A DNA stretch of 64,000 nt from a virus: positions 1 to 64,000 of the IMG/VR virus record IMGVR_UViG_3300027763_000038; one strand, 5' to 3'. The position numbers and the translations under genes are program-made. How positions within the stretch are numbered: the first letter of the stretch is position 1; each line of letters opens with the position of its first letter. Shown here piece by piece: positions 41,842 through 51,104 of this stretch. The notes under the pieces were generated by a model that was not told the origin of the DNA, did no database searches, and was given only the letters and a program-made list of their open reading frames with translations.

Positions 41842-42791
41842 ACAATTATCCTAGTCTCTTAGATAGAATAGTTAACTATTTATATAGGATTGGTATGCTT
41901 CATAGTATAATATGGCATACTTCTATATTATTAGTTCTTTGTTTATCAGTGTCTTCAACTCTTCCTAAGAAAATTAGTTTAGAGTTATCTTTTTCAAGTG
42001 GGGAGTCTTCTGATGTTTCTATGGAAGATCCTGTAGAAATAAACTTTGATCAAGAATCTTCTGAATCAGGTTTTGATGAAAGTGAATTATTAGAAGAAGC
42101 TACAGCTTCAAATAGTCCATACACAGAAGAAATTGAACCACAACTATTCATTCAGGAATTATCAGAAAATAATACTGATAATTTAATATCAGATATATCA
42201 ATAAGTGATTTATCTACTCAGATAGTTAAAGAGTCTTCAGCATCACAGGTTCATTCCTCTAATAATAGTCAAAATGAAGCTGATGGGACGCTGGGAGAGC
42301 TTATTAAAAGTATACCCACTTCGGGGTCTAATGGTTTAAATAATGGCTTTGGAGAAAGAGGGGAGGCTCTTGAAATTGGTCGTAGATTAAATGAGGCAGG
42401 AGCGAAGACTGGGGATGTTCAAGTATCTATAGGATGGAATACTGTTGATGATATAGATGTTCATGTTCATTTTAGGTCATTCAAACAAAATTCTTACATT
42501 TCTTGGACAAATAGGTTTGGTGCTTGTGGTGGCATTTTGGATGTAGATATGAACGCTAATTCATATAAACTAAACAATAAGCCTGTAGAGAATATTTTTT
42601 GGCCAGCTGGATATTCTCCTTATGGAGAATTTGTCGTATCTCTTCATAATTTTAGAAATTGGTCTGGAGCTAGGTCAGTCCCAGTTGTTGTAATAATAAA
42701 AGTTGATGGTGAAACAAAAGTAATAAATACAGAAGCTGTTTATGGTAGACCTATGGTTGAGGTAGCAAGATTTATTAGGTTTCAAAAGTAA
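41811..42791 (+). CDS. Membrane-anchored protein with DUF2135/YfaP-like C-terminal domain
   Basis: 326 aa from ATG 41811 (a TTG at 41802 is also open). Residues about 25-45 form a membrane helix (MLHSIIWHTSILLVLCLSVSS). A long acidic Ser/Glu linker (about 55-180) follows. The C-terminal 130 residues read GDVQVSIGWNTVDDIDVHVH, then GGILDVDMNANSY and PVENIFWPAGYSPYGEFVVS, a DUF2135/YfaP-like beta-sandwich that I have seen often in Planctomycetes proteins with the same helix-linker layout. The function of the domain is not known. It may be a host-derived envelope or virion protein. The 3' end overlaps the convergent minus-strand gene by 17 nt. Confidence 0.65.
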   Translation: MAKESGRKELNNYPSLLDRIVNYLYRIGMLHSIIWHTSILLVLCLSVSSTLPKKISLELSFSSGESSDVSMEDPVEINFDQESSESGFDESELLEEATASNSPYTEEIEPQLFIQELSENNTDNLISDISISDLSTQIVKESSASQVHSSNNSQNEADGTLGELIKSIPTSGSNGLNNGFGERGEALEIGRRLNEAGAKTGDVQVSIGWNTVDDIDVHVHFRSFKQNSYISWTNRFGACGGILDVDMNANSYKLNNKPVENIFWPAGYSPYGEFVVSLHNFRNWSGARSVPVVVIIKVDGETKVINTEAVYGRPMVEVARFIRFQK

Positions 42792-43269
42792 TAATTGGCC
42801 CCCACTTATCAGCAGGACATTTTTGATTTTTATAAGCCAGTTTATTCTTGTAGTTTGCTTCTCTTATAACAGTACAGCCACACAATAGGCAAGAGTTTTC
42901 TTTAAAATATTCGCAAGTATTACAGATAGCTAATCTTCCTTCTATTTCTTCTGCTGAACATAACTTATTTCCAGCTTCCGAAGGAGGATTCTCAGCTCGT
43001 TTTATTGCGTCTTTTTTAGTCTCTTCTAATACTACGTCACTTATATTTTGTGTGCTAGAAAGATGTATGGGTGGTTTTGAGTCAAAATTACCAGTATGAT
43101 TTTGATGTATTTTATGTGCTATGTCTTCTATCTTTTTAAAACACATTATTTTAGTTTCTGGATCTTCTAAAGCGACTGTTAGATCACAATATTTACATTT
43201 ATAAAGTGGTTTATTATTGAATGTGCTATCTAAAAGCTCTAAATCACAATAAGCTGTTTTATTATTCAT
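42775..43269 (-). CDS. Cys-rich small protein, zinc-binding C-terminal domain
   Basis: 164 aa. The N-terminal part has C-x6-end and a CKYC pair (PLYKCKYCDLTVAL). The C-terminal 50 residues carry a compact Cys pattern: CNTCEYFKENSCLLCGC, followed by CPADKWGP, a type that I recall from small phage proteins near tail genes. It probably binds one or two zinc ions. Coupled to the 2610-residue tail gene by ATGA (43266-43269), so it is the last gene of the tail operon and may be needed for its assembly. Convergent with 41811-42791. Confidence 0.65.
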   Translation of the reverse strand: MNNKTAYCDLELLDSTFNNKPLYKCKYCDLTVALEDPETKIMCFKKIEDIAHKIHQNHTGNFDSKPPIHLSSTQNISDVVLEETKKDAIKRAENPPSEAGNKLCSAEEIEGRLAICNTCEYFKENSCLLCGCTVIREANYKNKLAYKNQKCPADKWGPIITFET

Positions 43270-46200
43270 GATATTGAATTTTTCCCTATTCTACAACAAT
43301 AATTATTATCATCACATTTTGGTACTTGAGTATCATAACATCTTGGAATATTCTCGCAATCAAAAGTTTTCACTCTTTCTGTTTTATTGATAGTGGCTGA
43401 TGGAGGACACGAACCAACAACAGCACTACATTTTTCTATTAATTGATCTCCTTTAAAAATATCCTGTATAGTTTTTGGTCTACGATATTGATAAGTATAA
43501 GAAGCTACTGTGAATGTTACAGAATTAGAGCTTACTACTGGATCTCCCAAGGTTGCTTTGTATTTCATTCCATTATAAACCACAGGAGTAAATGTAACCT
43601 CTCCACAAGATCCGGGGACAACACCTTCTACTATATCATCAACATCTATTGTAGTTATATTATTAAAACATGGGGCAGTATTGAGCCTTACTTGTTTCAT
43701 TTGTTCTTTCCATATATCAACATATCTTCGATTAGCGTTGGAGTTAGAGGTAACAATGGGATAAACTATCGGAACATCGCAACCTCCCACAACGCTATGG
43801 GGATAACGATCATTGCCTCCAACACAAACAGATGGTTCGGTATATGTTATACAAATACTCCAAGGGAAAGAATCTGGAGCTTCTTTAAGAGCAAGTCCTT
43901 GGCCACAGCTAGTATAATCACTATTACAACACTGATCGCTACAACAACCATTACAATATCCGCAACCAATTGTTTGACAACCCAATTCTAGAGGACCATT
44001 CTCATTTGGGTTTCCTCCGCTTAAAATAGAACCTAAAATACAAGTACGAGTTTCTGTAACAATTTCCCAGTTTTGTTTTTGATCAACCATTGCAATTTTA
44101 TTGGGTTCAACCCCACAGTTATCACAACTGCTTGAAATAGAATCTGATACGGTATAGGTATCATTTGGAACAGTAATATTTATGATTGGACAAGTATTTC
44201 TAATTGTATTATTAATACATAAATTAGATCCATTAGGCATGATAATAGTCAAGGTATTATTATCGTATTCAATAGAACATAGCTCTTCTGGACACTTTGC
44301 TTCGTAGTTTGGATATGTTGAAGTAGTTTCTCCAGTATGTACATAATATATAGCAGGTGCTCCGGCAGAGCTTTCTAAAAAGCTAAATTCTTCTTCTACT
44401 TCTCCTCCTCTATCAGAAGATCCAGGGAAGGTTCTCCCTGGCTCTGTACCGTTGCAGGCTGCACTCTTAGTAACTACTATTCCATTAGGATTATATTTTA
44501 TTTTTCGTTTATGAGCTTTTAAAGAAATATTATATCTACAGTATTCAAAGCTGTAATCAAATTCATCATATTCATAAGACTCTGTGCTACATAAACAACT
44601 ACTATTATTAGAATTTCTACAATAACCGTAATCCCAATCTGCACACTCACAATTATTTTCAAGGTTTCCATCAGAAGGAGGAATTGATGTTTTCCTTATT
44701 GGATCATAATAATCAAATCCAGTTAAAGGATCTTTATAGTCTAATGTTTTACAACTTCCACAACGAGGACCTGTGCTTGTTACTTTACTTGGTATTGCAT
44801 ATGGATGAGCGATAGCGGATCCTCCTATTTTATCTTCAATATCTCCACCATTATTTCTGGTAAGATTAATGCTACCTCCCATAACAAAACAATCTTTTAC
44901 TAGACCAAAAATACCCCTAGCGACTCCTCCTAGTTTTATTGTTCTACTTGTGCTACTTAAAACTGTAAATACATTTGGATTTAAGCTATCTATACCAAGA
45001 CCAACTCCCCAATTTGTACATCCCCAACCTGGTGGTCCTCCTGCACTTGATGTGTTAGCACAACCTCCTGCTCCACGAGGAAAAGGAGAACTTGGAATTT
45101 TTCTTCCTTGAGAATCAAGAAAGTTTGGACTGCAATTGTAAAAATTATAAGTCCAATAATATTGACCAGCTAAATCCGATGGATATGGACAAGCATATGG
45201 CTTATATTGATCTTGAGCGGATTGAGATAATAAATCTGCAAGATCATTATTTCCAGCATTTCTAGCTGCTTGGGCATCTCTTTCAGCTTGGGCTATTGCT
45301 AGCCATGCTTCTCTATCTAGAATAGGCCAATATGGATAAGTGAGCTGATTGCCATCACAATCAACATCTCCATAAATTTTTCCAGAGGTAAAGGCGTGAT
45401 AAAATCCAAGATTTCTTCTTTCTAGCTCTTCGCATTTTTTTAGCAAAGTGTAATTAGCAAGTTGTCTATCACTAACAATTAAATTATTAGTAATAGCAGA
45501 TTCAGTATATATTACTCCTGATATACTTTTCCCATCTACTGTGGCTAAAGCGATTATTTTACCATTTTCTCTAACAATAGAAATATCAATAGTCTTACCA
45601 GCAACCTCTGCTGTGATAGAATCTCCTACTTTCAAGATGCCTCTTATTGATAATGACCCAGATATTTTACGATTACTAGTATCTGCTGAGGTATCTAAAT
45701 CATAAGGAATATTTTTGTATACATCTTTTGCTTCTATCTTGGGATAATTATACTTAATAAGATCTGTAAAAGAAACTGAATTATTAACATTGTCTATAGT
45801 ATTTAGATTAATCTTTTGTTTTTCTCCATACATTAGCCTAAAAAACATTTCGTTAGCTAATATGTCGGTATTTTGAACTAATGCTGTATGATCATCTACT
45901 ATACTATCATTCATTAATGATTGATATTCTTCATTTAATACAGAAATTCTGTTATTTATTGGCCTAGGAGATACATTAGTATTACAATTGGAAGCTGGAT
46001 ACAAAGTATTATCTGGGGTAAGCTCTAATCTTTGAATATATTTTAAAGATTTATTTCCTATTGGATTATAAAAACCAGCATCATATGATAGAATATAAGG
46101 GATATCATTATTTTCATCAGTTAATTCTTTTGTTTTGTTAATTTCTATATCATATGTTCCGCTGTATGAGATATATCCAGCAGTATTCATCCCACACGCT

Positions 46201-49200
46201 AAACTTGAACATGCTCCTGGTGGAAGATTGTCTGTATCACAGTATACTGGAAACCTAGAAAAAACACCTCCCGTATATGGAACTTGTTTGAAATGATCAA
46301 ATTCCAAAACGTTATCTGCAAATGTTTGTTGATCAGTGGGAACTAATGGATCAAAGACTCTATAACAACCATTTGAATTTACTCTTCTTGTAGAATTAAT
46401 TTCTCGTAATTGAAAAGGAGAACTATCTACTCTTAGCGTATTAGTATAAAAAGTTTTATTTGAATTGATTGTTAAAGCAGACTCTAAGAGCTTACCAGCT
46501 CTCAAATTTACCCAAAACAAATTAGCAGTAGGAGAAATAAAATCATTTTCATAAGGATGTGCAGATCCTAAATTTGCTAGAATACCACTAATTTTAATAG
46601 ATCCTAAAGGTATTTTATTGGCATCAATCATTTGTTGTAAATGAGGTTGGATTTTTTCTCTAAAGTCATTTGTAACATTATCACCTGACTGAGGAATATT
46701 GATATCTATAAAAGATAGATAATTTTGATAATCTTCTATTGATCCATTAGTTAAAATATCTAAACCAATATTATATGGTTGATGTATTGTAAAATTTGCT
46801 AATCCGGAGTGAGTAATAAATAAGTTATTATTATTTAAATTAATATTATATCTATGTATTTTATAATCGGTATTATTAATGATAATCTTAAAAAAATTAT
46901 TATTATACAAACTAGATGGATATATGACATTTAAGTAATCGGAACCATAAAAATATTGAGATAAATCATTAGTTAATTTACCATCAAAACTAAAAATATC
47001 AGACCACTTGGTTAAATAATTCCCATTAACTAATAATGTATCATTCTCTCTAGCTAGTGTGGGTTGGCTTTGATAAAGAAAAAATGAGTCCGCCCCCTCT
47101 TGGTTGGATGAATCTAAATTCAATAAACTAAAATCAATATAGGACTGCTTATATCTTATATCTTGATCAAACTTTATTTCTGTATAAAAATTTCTATACT
47201 CATTAATAAGGCTATTGCTTCTTTTAATTTTATTCTTGCTCTTATCTATAGTCACATGATATAAGCTTTTTTCAATAATTTTAGCATCATAATTTTCTGA
47301 TAGATTTTCTTTGTTATAAATTTTAACAGTTTGATTACATTTCTTTTTAGTATCAAAAATATATCCTTGTCTATTTCTTTCGTTATAACCTATGTGTAAA
47401 TCACTAAAATTAGTATATAAACGATTATAATCTACCAAAGAATAAGAATTGCGGTTATTTTTTGCTCCATTTCCTCTATATTTCCATCTTTCTCCATTAA
47501 CTAATATTAATTCTGGATAAGTAGCAGTAATTTTATCTTGCTCATCTGTTGTTAGCTGATCAATAGAATCATGCAACGTCACTAGTGCCGAATCATTTTC
47601 TCCTAAAATAAAATATAATCTTACCCCATCAAGTTTTGCTGTTCTAAGATCATCTTCATTTTTAATAAAGTCCGTATGGAAAAAGGGGTATTTTTTTTCT
47701 GAATAGTGTGTAATTTGATTTCCACTAGGAATAAAATTATACATAAAGCTGAAATTTATATGTCCTTTTGGTGATACTGGTATTATTGGACCATCAACCA
47801 TTTCGAAAGAATCTTGACTAGAATATTTAAATAAATATGGTTCTCCAATATATGTATTATTGTCTTTTTTAAATCCAAAAACATCGTCAGTATTATACTC
47901 ATACCACCTATCTTCTAATTTCAGGTACAGCCTCGGTTTTTTGTGTGATTCAAATCCATTAATTTGAGCAAGTATCTTTTTCACATCATCTGTAAAATTT
48001 CCTATTAATATAGAGCCAGAATTATACGGGGAACCAGAATTAAAAAGTTCTTTATCATAAGAAATATATGGAGATTGTTTCAAATATTCTATCGGACTAT
48101 TTCTAATAGTTTGTTCTCCATTAATAGATAAGTCAGTTTTATATGTAAGACCACTATTAGGATGAAAAAATCCTCTTTTTAGAGTTCCCATTCCGGTAGT
48201 AGACGGAATAGCAAAATTAATGATTTGTTTTCTTGGAATTCTAGTAAATTTAATAGGAACCAGAATATTTTCGTCTCCTCCTATTATATTACTAGCAAGA
48301 CACGAATTACCATTTGGAGGATATAATACATATTGGTTACCTCCGAGTATCGCCTCTAGATAAGGATTAGTAATCTGTGCTGTAATCTCAGATGCTGTAT
48401 TTCCTTTTTCTACAACTATTTTTTTCTGTTTATCGTATACTACTGTGTTATTAATATCTACTTTACTAGCAAATCTTTGATATCCTGCATTAGGAATAGA
48501 TTCAAGTTCGCCATCGACAGAAGTAAAAGAAAGTGTGGTTCTAAAAAGATCAACATTCTCTAATACTTCTGCCCAAATATCTGCATGAATAGTATCATAG
48601 CTAGGCAAAGAAAAAGCCCATGAGCTATATACATAATTAGGTAGACTAAGCTGAATAGATTTTTGACATCCATAAGGCATTTCTGGATCAATTTTTTTAT
48701 TAACAGCATTTAAAATAGTGCCTGTTGCTGGATGATTTGGTATTGTCTCACTACCTAATATTCCAGTAATATAATTAGATGAGTACCCGCCGTATGATTT
48801 TAATCTCGGACTATTTGAGGTAGATAATCCAGGAGTAAATCTTAATGGATCATTACTAAAAATGAAAGAGTTTTGGTTGCAAATATAAGGATATTCTGTG
48901 AAAGTAGACAAACCAAGACAACCACAAGTATTTTGATTAGGAAAAGCTCTACATTCATACGTGTCTTCGTTCGATCCTCTTAGTTTTTCTATTTTTAAGC
49001 TATAAAGTTTAATACCAGCATCTTTAGTAGTAAATGTAATTTTTGCTCTTGGATTATTAATGAATTGTAATGATACGTTATTAACAAACACAGTACTATT
49101 ATCTACTCCAAAAATTTTACTATCGTAGTATACTCCTCCTTGATGATGAAAAGCTGCTTTATCAATTCTTGGATTAATAGCAGTAGCGCTATATCTTCTA

Positions 49201-51098
49201 TCTAGTTCAGCTTTTGGATATTTAGCATAATAATGTTTCAAACCAGTAGAATAAACCATTTCTTTGATAAGATTATCATTGAAATAAACTCCGGCCATTT
49301 TTGCAGCCTTATCAGTTTCTACCACCCCACTTATACAAGTCTGGGAATATCTTGTTCTAGTGTCTCTTTTTGTCTCTAGTTTTAGATTAGCCAATTCTAA
49401 AGACTGAGAATAATCGAAATTTTTTCTAAGACCAGGATCAGAACAATCTTTCATCCCTTTCAAACTAGCACTAGAAAGTCTATAGGTATCTGATAATTTA
49501 ACAGTCATATCAAAATCCAAATCCACATAACATGCGGCATCAATATTTTTAGTAAATTCTAGTGTGGTTGTGGATTGAGGTGGAAACCAGATATATGCAC
49601 CATATTTATTAGCTAGTGCAGTTATCAGGTCTCCTGTAGTTTTTATATAGTCTAATTTACTAAGCGAATTAATTGGACTAGTAGACATGTCAGCATTAAA
49701 TCCAGATAATTGCTTGTATTCATTAAGTACATAGGTTTGGTCTAAATTTCTTTTTAATAGATCTATTGTAATTTGATCATATTCTGGAGATGTACATAAT
49801 AATGCAGATAGCTCGAATATTTGTATAGGGTTTAGAATACTAATACTAGAATTTCTTTCATGATCTTCTTCATTAATGTAGTCCAGTGCTGTATAAATAC
49901 TATAGAATCGATCATATAGATTACTAGAAATATAAGTAAACTTAGAACCACTAGGAATAACTCCTACAACACCATTATTTTGAATTAGTTTTAGACCAGA
50001 AGGACAGAACTTAGTAGTTCCTCCTCTATCTCCGCTATAAGGAGGATATTCTGGGCCGTCATTAGTAGCATAGAATACGTCTCCGGGAGAAATATAAAGA
50101 TCAACGCCAGATATTGGTCGAGGATCATTTATTATCCCGGTTTGATAGTATCTATACCAGCCTAATACTCCAGAACTATAATTCCACTTCCAATGAGACC
50201 CAAGTTTAGTATGTTTAACAAATATATTGTCATAAGTTTTATTGTTAAAACCATGTGGTATTACAGAAAATTCATCTGGTGTTGGTAATACATCTCTCCA
50301 ATTTGGCCAAGGAATATTATCTCCAGTAGGCCCTATTAGTCCATCAAATATGGAATATTCGGGATTATATCCAGATGAATCAGGATTAACGTGAGTAAGT
50401 ATAAAATTGCCACAAGTTTTACCAACTTGTAAAAACTTAGCATACGCTTTATTATGATCATCTATATTATCGTATTGAGAAGTTTCTTTATCATATGGTA
50501 TTTCTCCCATTCTTTCTTTCAAAGACCAATCGATCATCATTTTTGCTTCAGTTGTATTATCACTAGTAATAGTAAAATTTCTTAACTCAGATAATTTGAT
50601 GAAATTTTCAAAGCCTAATGGCTTGTTAGTTACTGCTGGAAATTGATCTTGATATTTCCAATCATAAAATTCAGTTAAATATTTTTGATTTAGTAATGGT
50701 ATTTTAGGAAGATAATCATCTTTAAACATTCTATTATCACAAGATCCTGATCCGGTACAACAGATAGTCGTAATAGGAGACAAAGGAGTACAATAGTTAC
50801 AATCTAAACCAAATATAGGTTTTTCCAAATCATTATAGTTTCCAACATAATTAATTGCTGATGAACAGTTAAATGGATCAAAAGCTTGAAGTAAAACCGT
50901 CTGAGGCTGAGTGAGTAAGTCAACATACTTATGATTTGAAATATTTCCACTAACAACAATAGGTCTCCATAGGCCACTAGTACCAGAACTAAACGCAGGA
51001 ACTAGATTTCTAAGTCTGGACATATCTACCTCAACACTAAGTCCAGTTAAGGTAGCTTCGGTAAATAAGGACCTATTAAATAGCGTACAACAGCTCAT
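43266..51098 (-). CDS. Giant Cys-rich tail/baseplate protein (2610 aa)
   Basis: 2610 aa. The N-terminal 500 residues have a hub-like look: repeated Tyr/Pro/Gly loops and the LDYIKTTGDLITALANKYGA segment (about 477-496) that resembles the tail-hub core of Mu gp44/gp27-type proteins. The middle (about 1500-1950) contains SIRGILKVGDSITAEVAGKT with small beta domains. The C-terminal third is very Cys-rich (about residues 2370-2400: GCGYCNGCCSDQCCN; also CCTGSGSCDN near the N-terminus and NNYCCRIG at the end). Position directly after the 1822-residue gene, in the tail operon, supports a baseplate or tail-tip role. Function is inferred, no enzymatic motif is seen. Confidence 0.65.
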   Translation of the reverse strand: MSCCTLFNRSLFTEATLTGLSVEVDMSRLRNLVPAFSSGTSGLWRPIVVSGNISNHKYVDLLTQPQTVLLQAFDPFNCSSAINYVGNYNDLEKPIFGLDCNYCTPLSPITTICCTGSGSCDNRMFKDDYLPKIPLLNQKYLTEFYDWKYQDQFPAVTNKPLGFENFIKLSELRNFTITSDNTTEAKMMIDWSLKERMGEIPYDKETSQYDNIDDHNKAYAKFLQVGKTCGNFILTHVNPDSSGYNPEYSIFDGLIGPTGDNIPWPNWRDVLPTPDEFSVIPHGFNNKTYDNIFVKHTKLGSHWKWNYSSGVLGWYRYYQTGIINDPRPISGVDLYISPGDVFYATNDGPEYPPYSGDRGGTTKFCPSGLKLIQNNGVVGVIPSGSKFTYISSNLYDRFYSIYTALDYINEEDHERNSSISILNPIQIFELSALLCTSPEYDQITIDLLKRNLDQTYVLNEYKQLSGFNADMSTSPINSLSKLDYIKTTGDLITALANKYGAYIWFPPQSTTTLEFTKNIDAACYVDLDFDMTVKLSDTYRLSSASLKGMKDCSDPGLRKNFDYSQSLELANLKLETKRDTRTRYSQTCISGVVETDKAAKMAGVYFNDNLIKEMVYSTGLKHYYAKYPKAELDRRYSATAINPRIDKAAFHHQGGVYYDSKIFGVDNSTVFVNNVSLQFINNPRAKITFTTKDAGIKLYSLKIEKLRGSNEDTYECRAFPNQNTCGCLGLSTFTEYPYICNQNSFIFSNDPLRFTPGLSTSNSPRLKSYGGYSSNYITGILGSETIPNHPATGTILNAVNKKIDPEMPYGCQKSIQLSLPNYVYSSWAFSLPSYDTIHADIWAEVLENVDLFRTTLSFTSVDGELESIPNAGYQRFASKVDINNTVVYDKQKKIVVEKGNTASEITAQITNPYLEAILGGNQYVLYPPNGNSCLASNIIGGDENILVPIKFTRIPRKQIINFAIPSTTGMGTLKRGFFHPNSGLTYKTDLSINGEQTIRNSPIEYLKQSPYISYDKELFNSGSPYNSGSILIGNFTDDVKKILAQINGFESHKKPRLYLKLEDRWYEYNTDDVFGFKKDNNTYIGEPYLFKYSSQDSFEMVDGPIIPVSPKGHINFSFMYNFIPSGNQITHYSEKKYPFFHTDFIKNEDDLRTAKLDGVRLYFILGENDSALVTLHDSIDQLTTDEQDKITATYPELILVNGERWKYRGNGAKNNRNSYSLVDYNRLYTNFSDLHIGYNERNRQGYIFDTKKKCNQTVKIYNKENLSENYDAKIIEKSLYHVTIDKSKNKIKRSNSLINEYRNFYTEIKFDQDIRYKQSYIDFSLLNLDSSNQEGADSFFLYQSQPTLARENDTLLVNGNYLTKWSDIFSFDGKLTNDLSQYFYGSDYLNVIYPSSLYNNNFFKIIINNTDYKIHRYNINLNNNNLFITHSGLANFTIHQPYNIGLDILTNGSIEDYQNYLSFIDINIPQSGDNVTNDFREKIQPHLQQMIDANKIPLGSIKISGILANLGSAHPYENDFISPTANLFWVNLRAGKLLESALTINSNKTFYTNTLRVDSSPFQLREINSTRRVNSNGCYRVFDPLVPTDQQTFADNVLEFDHFKQVPYTGGVFSRFPVYCDTDNLPPGACSSLACGMNTAGYISYSGTYDIEINKTKELTDENNDIPYILSYDAGFYNPIGNKSLKYIQRLELTPDNTLYPASNCNTNVSPRPINNRISVLNEEYQSLMNDSIVDDHTALVQNTDILANEMFFRLMYGEKQKINLNTIDNVNNSVSFTDLIKYNYPKIEAKDVYKNIPYDLDTSADTSNRKISGSLSIRGILKVGDSITAEVAGKTIDISIVRENGKIIALATVDGKSISGVIYTESAITNNLIVSDRQLANYTLLKKCEELERRNLGFYHAFTSGKIYGDVDCDGNQLTYPYWPILDREAWLAIAQAERDAQAARNAGNNDLADLLSQSAQDQYKPYACPYPSDLAGQYYWTYNFYNCSPNFLDSQGRKIPSSPFPRGAGGCANTSSAGGPPGWGCTNWGVGLGIDSLNPNVFTVLSSTSRTIKLGGVARGIFGLVKDCFVMGGSINLTRNNGGDIEDKIGGSAIAHPYAIPSKVTSTGPRCGSCKTLDYKDPLTGFDYYDPIRKTSIPPSDGNLENNCECADWDYGYCRNSNNSSCLCSTESYEYDEFDYSFEYCRYNISLKAHKRKIKYNPNGIVVTKSAACNGTEPGRTFPGSSDRGGEVEEEFSFLESSAGAPAIYYVHTGETTSTYPNYEAKCPEELCSIEYDNNTLTIIMPNGSNLCINNTIRNTCPIINITVPNDTYTVSDSISSSCDNCGVEPNKIAMVDQKQNWEIVTETRTCILGSILSGGNPNENGPLELGCQTIGCGYCNGCCSDQCCNSDYTSCGQGLALKEAPDSFPWSICITYTEPSVCVGGNDRYPHSVVGGCDVPIVYPIVTSNSNANRRYVDIWKEQMKQVRLNTAPCFNNITTIDVDDIVEGVVPGSCGEVTFTPVVYNGMKYKATLGDPVVSSNSVTFTVASYTYQYRRPKTIQDIFKGDQLIEKCSAVVGSCPPSATINKTERVKTFDCENIPRCYDTQVPKCDDNNYCCRIGKNSIS

Positions 51099-51104
51099 TT
51101 GATA

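Noticed and set aside
43443-43991. Antisense open frames within the giant tail genes
   Set aside because: They are shadows of the minus-strand genes with atypical composition and no start context.
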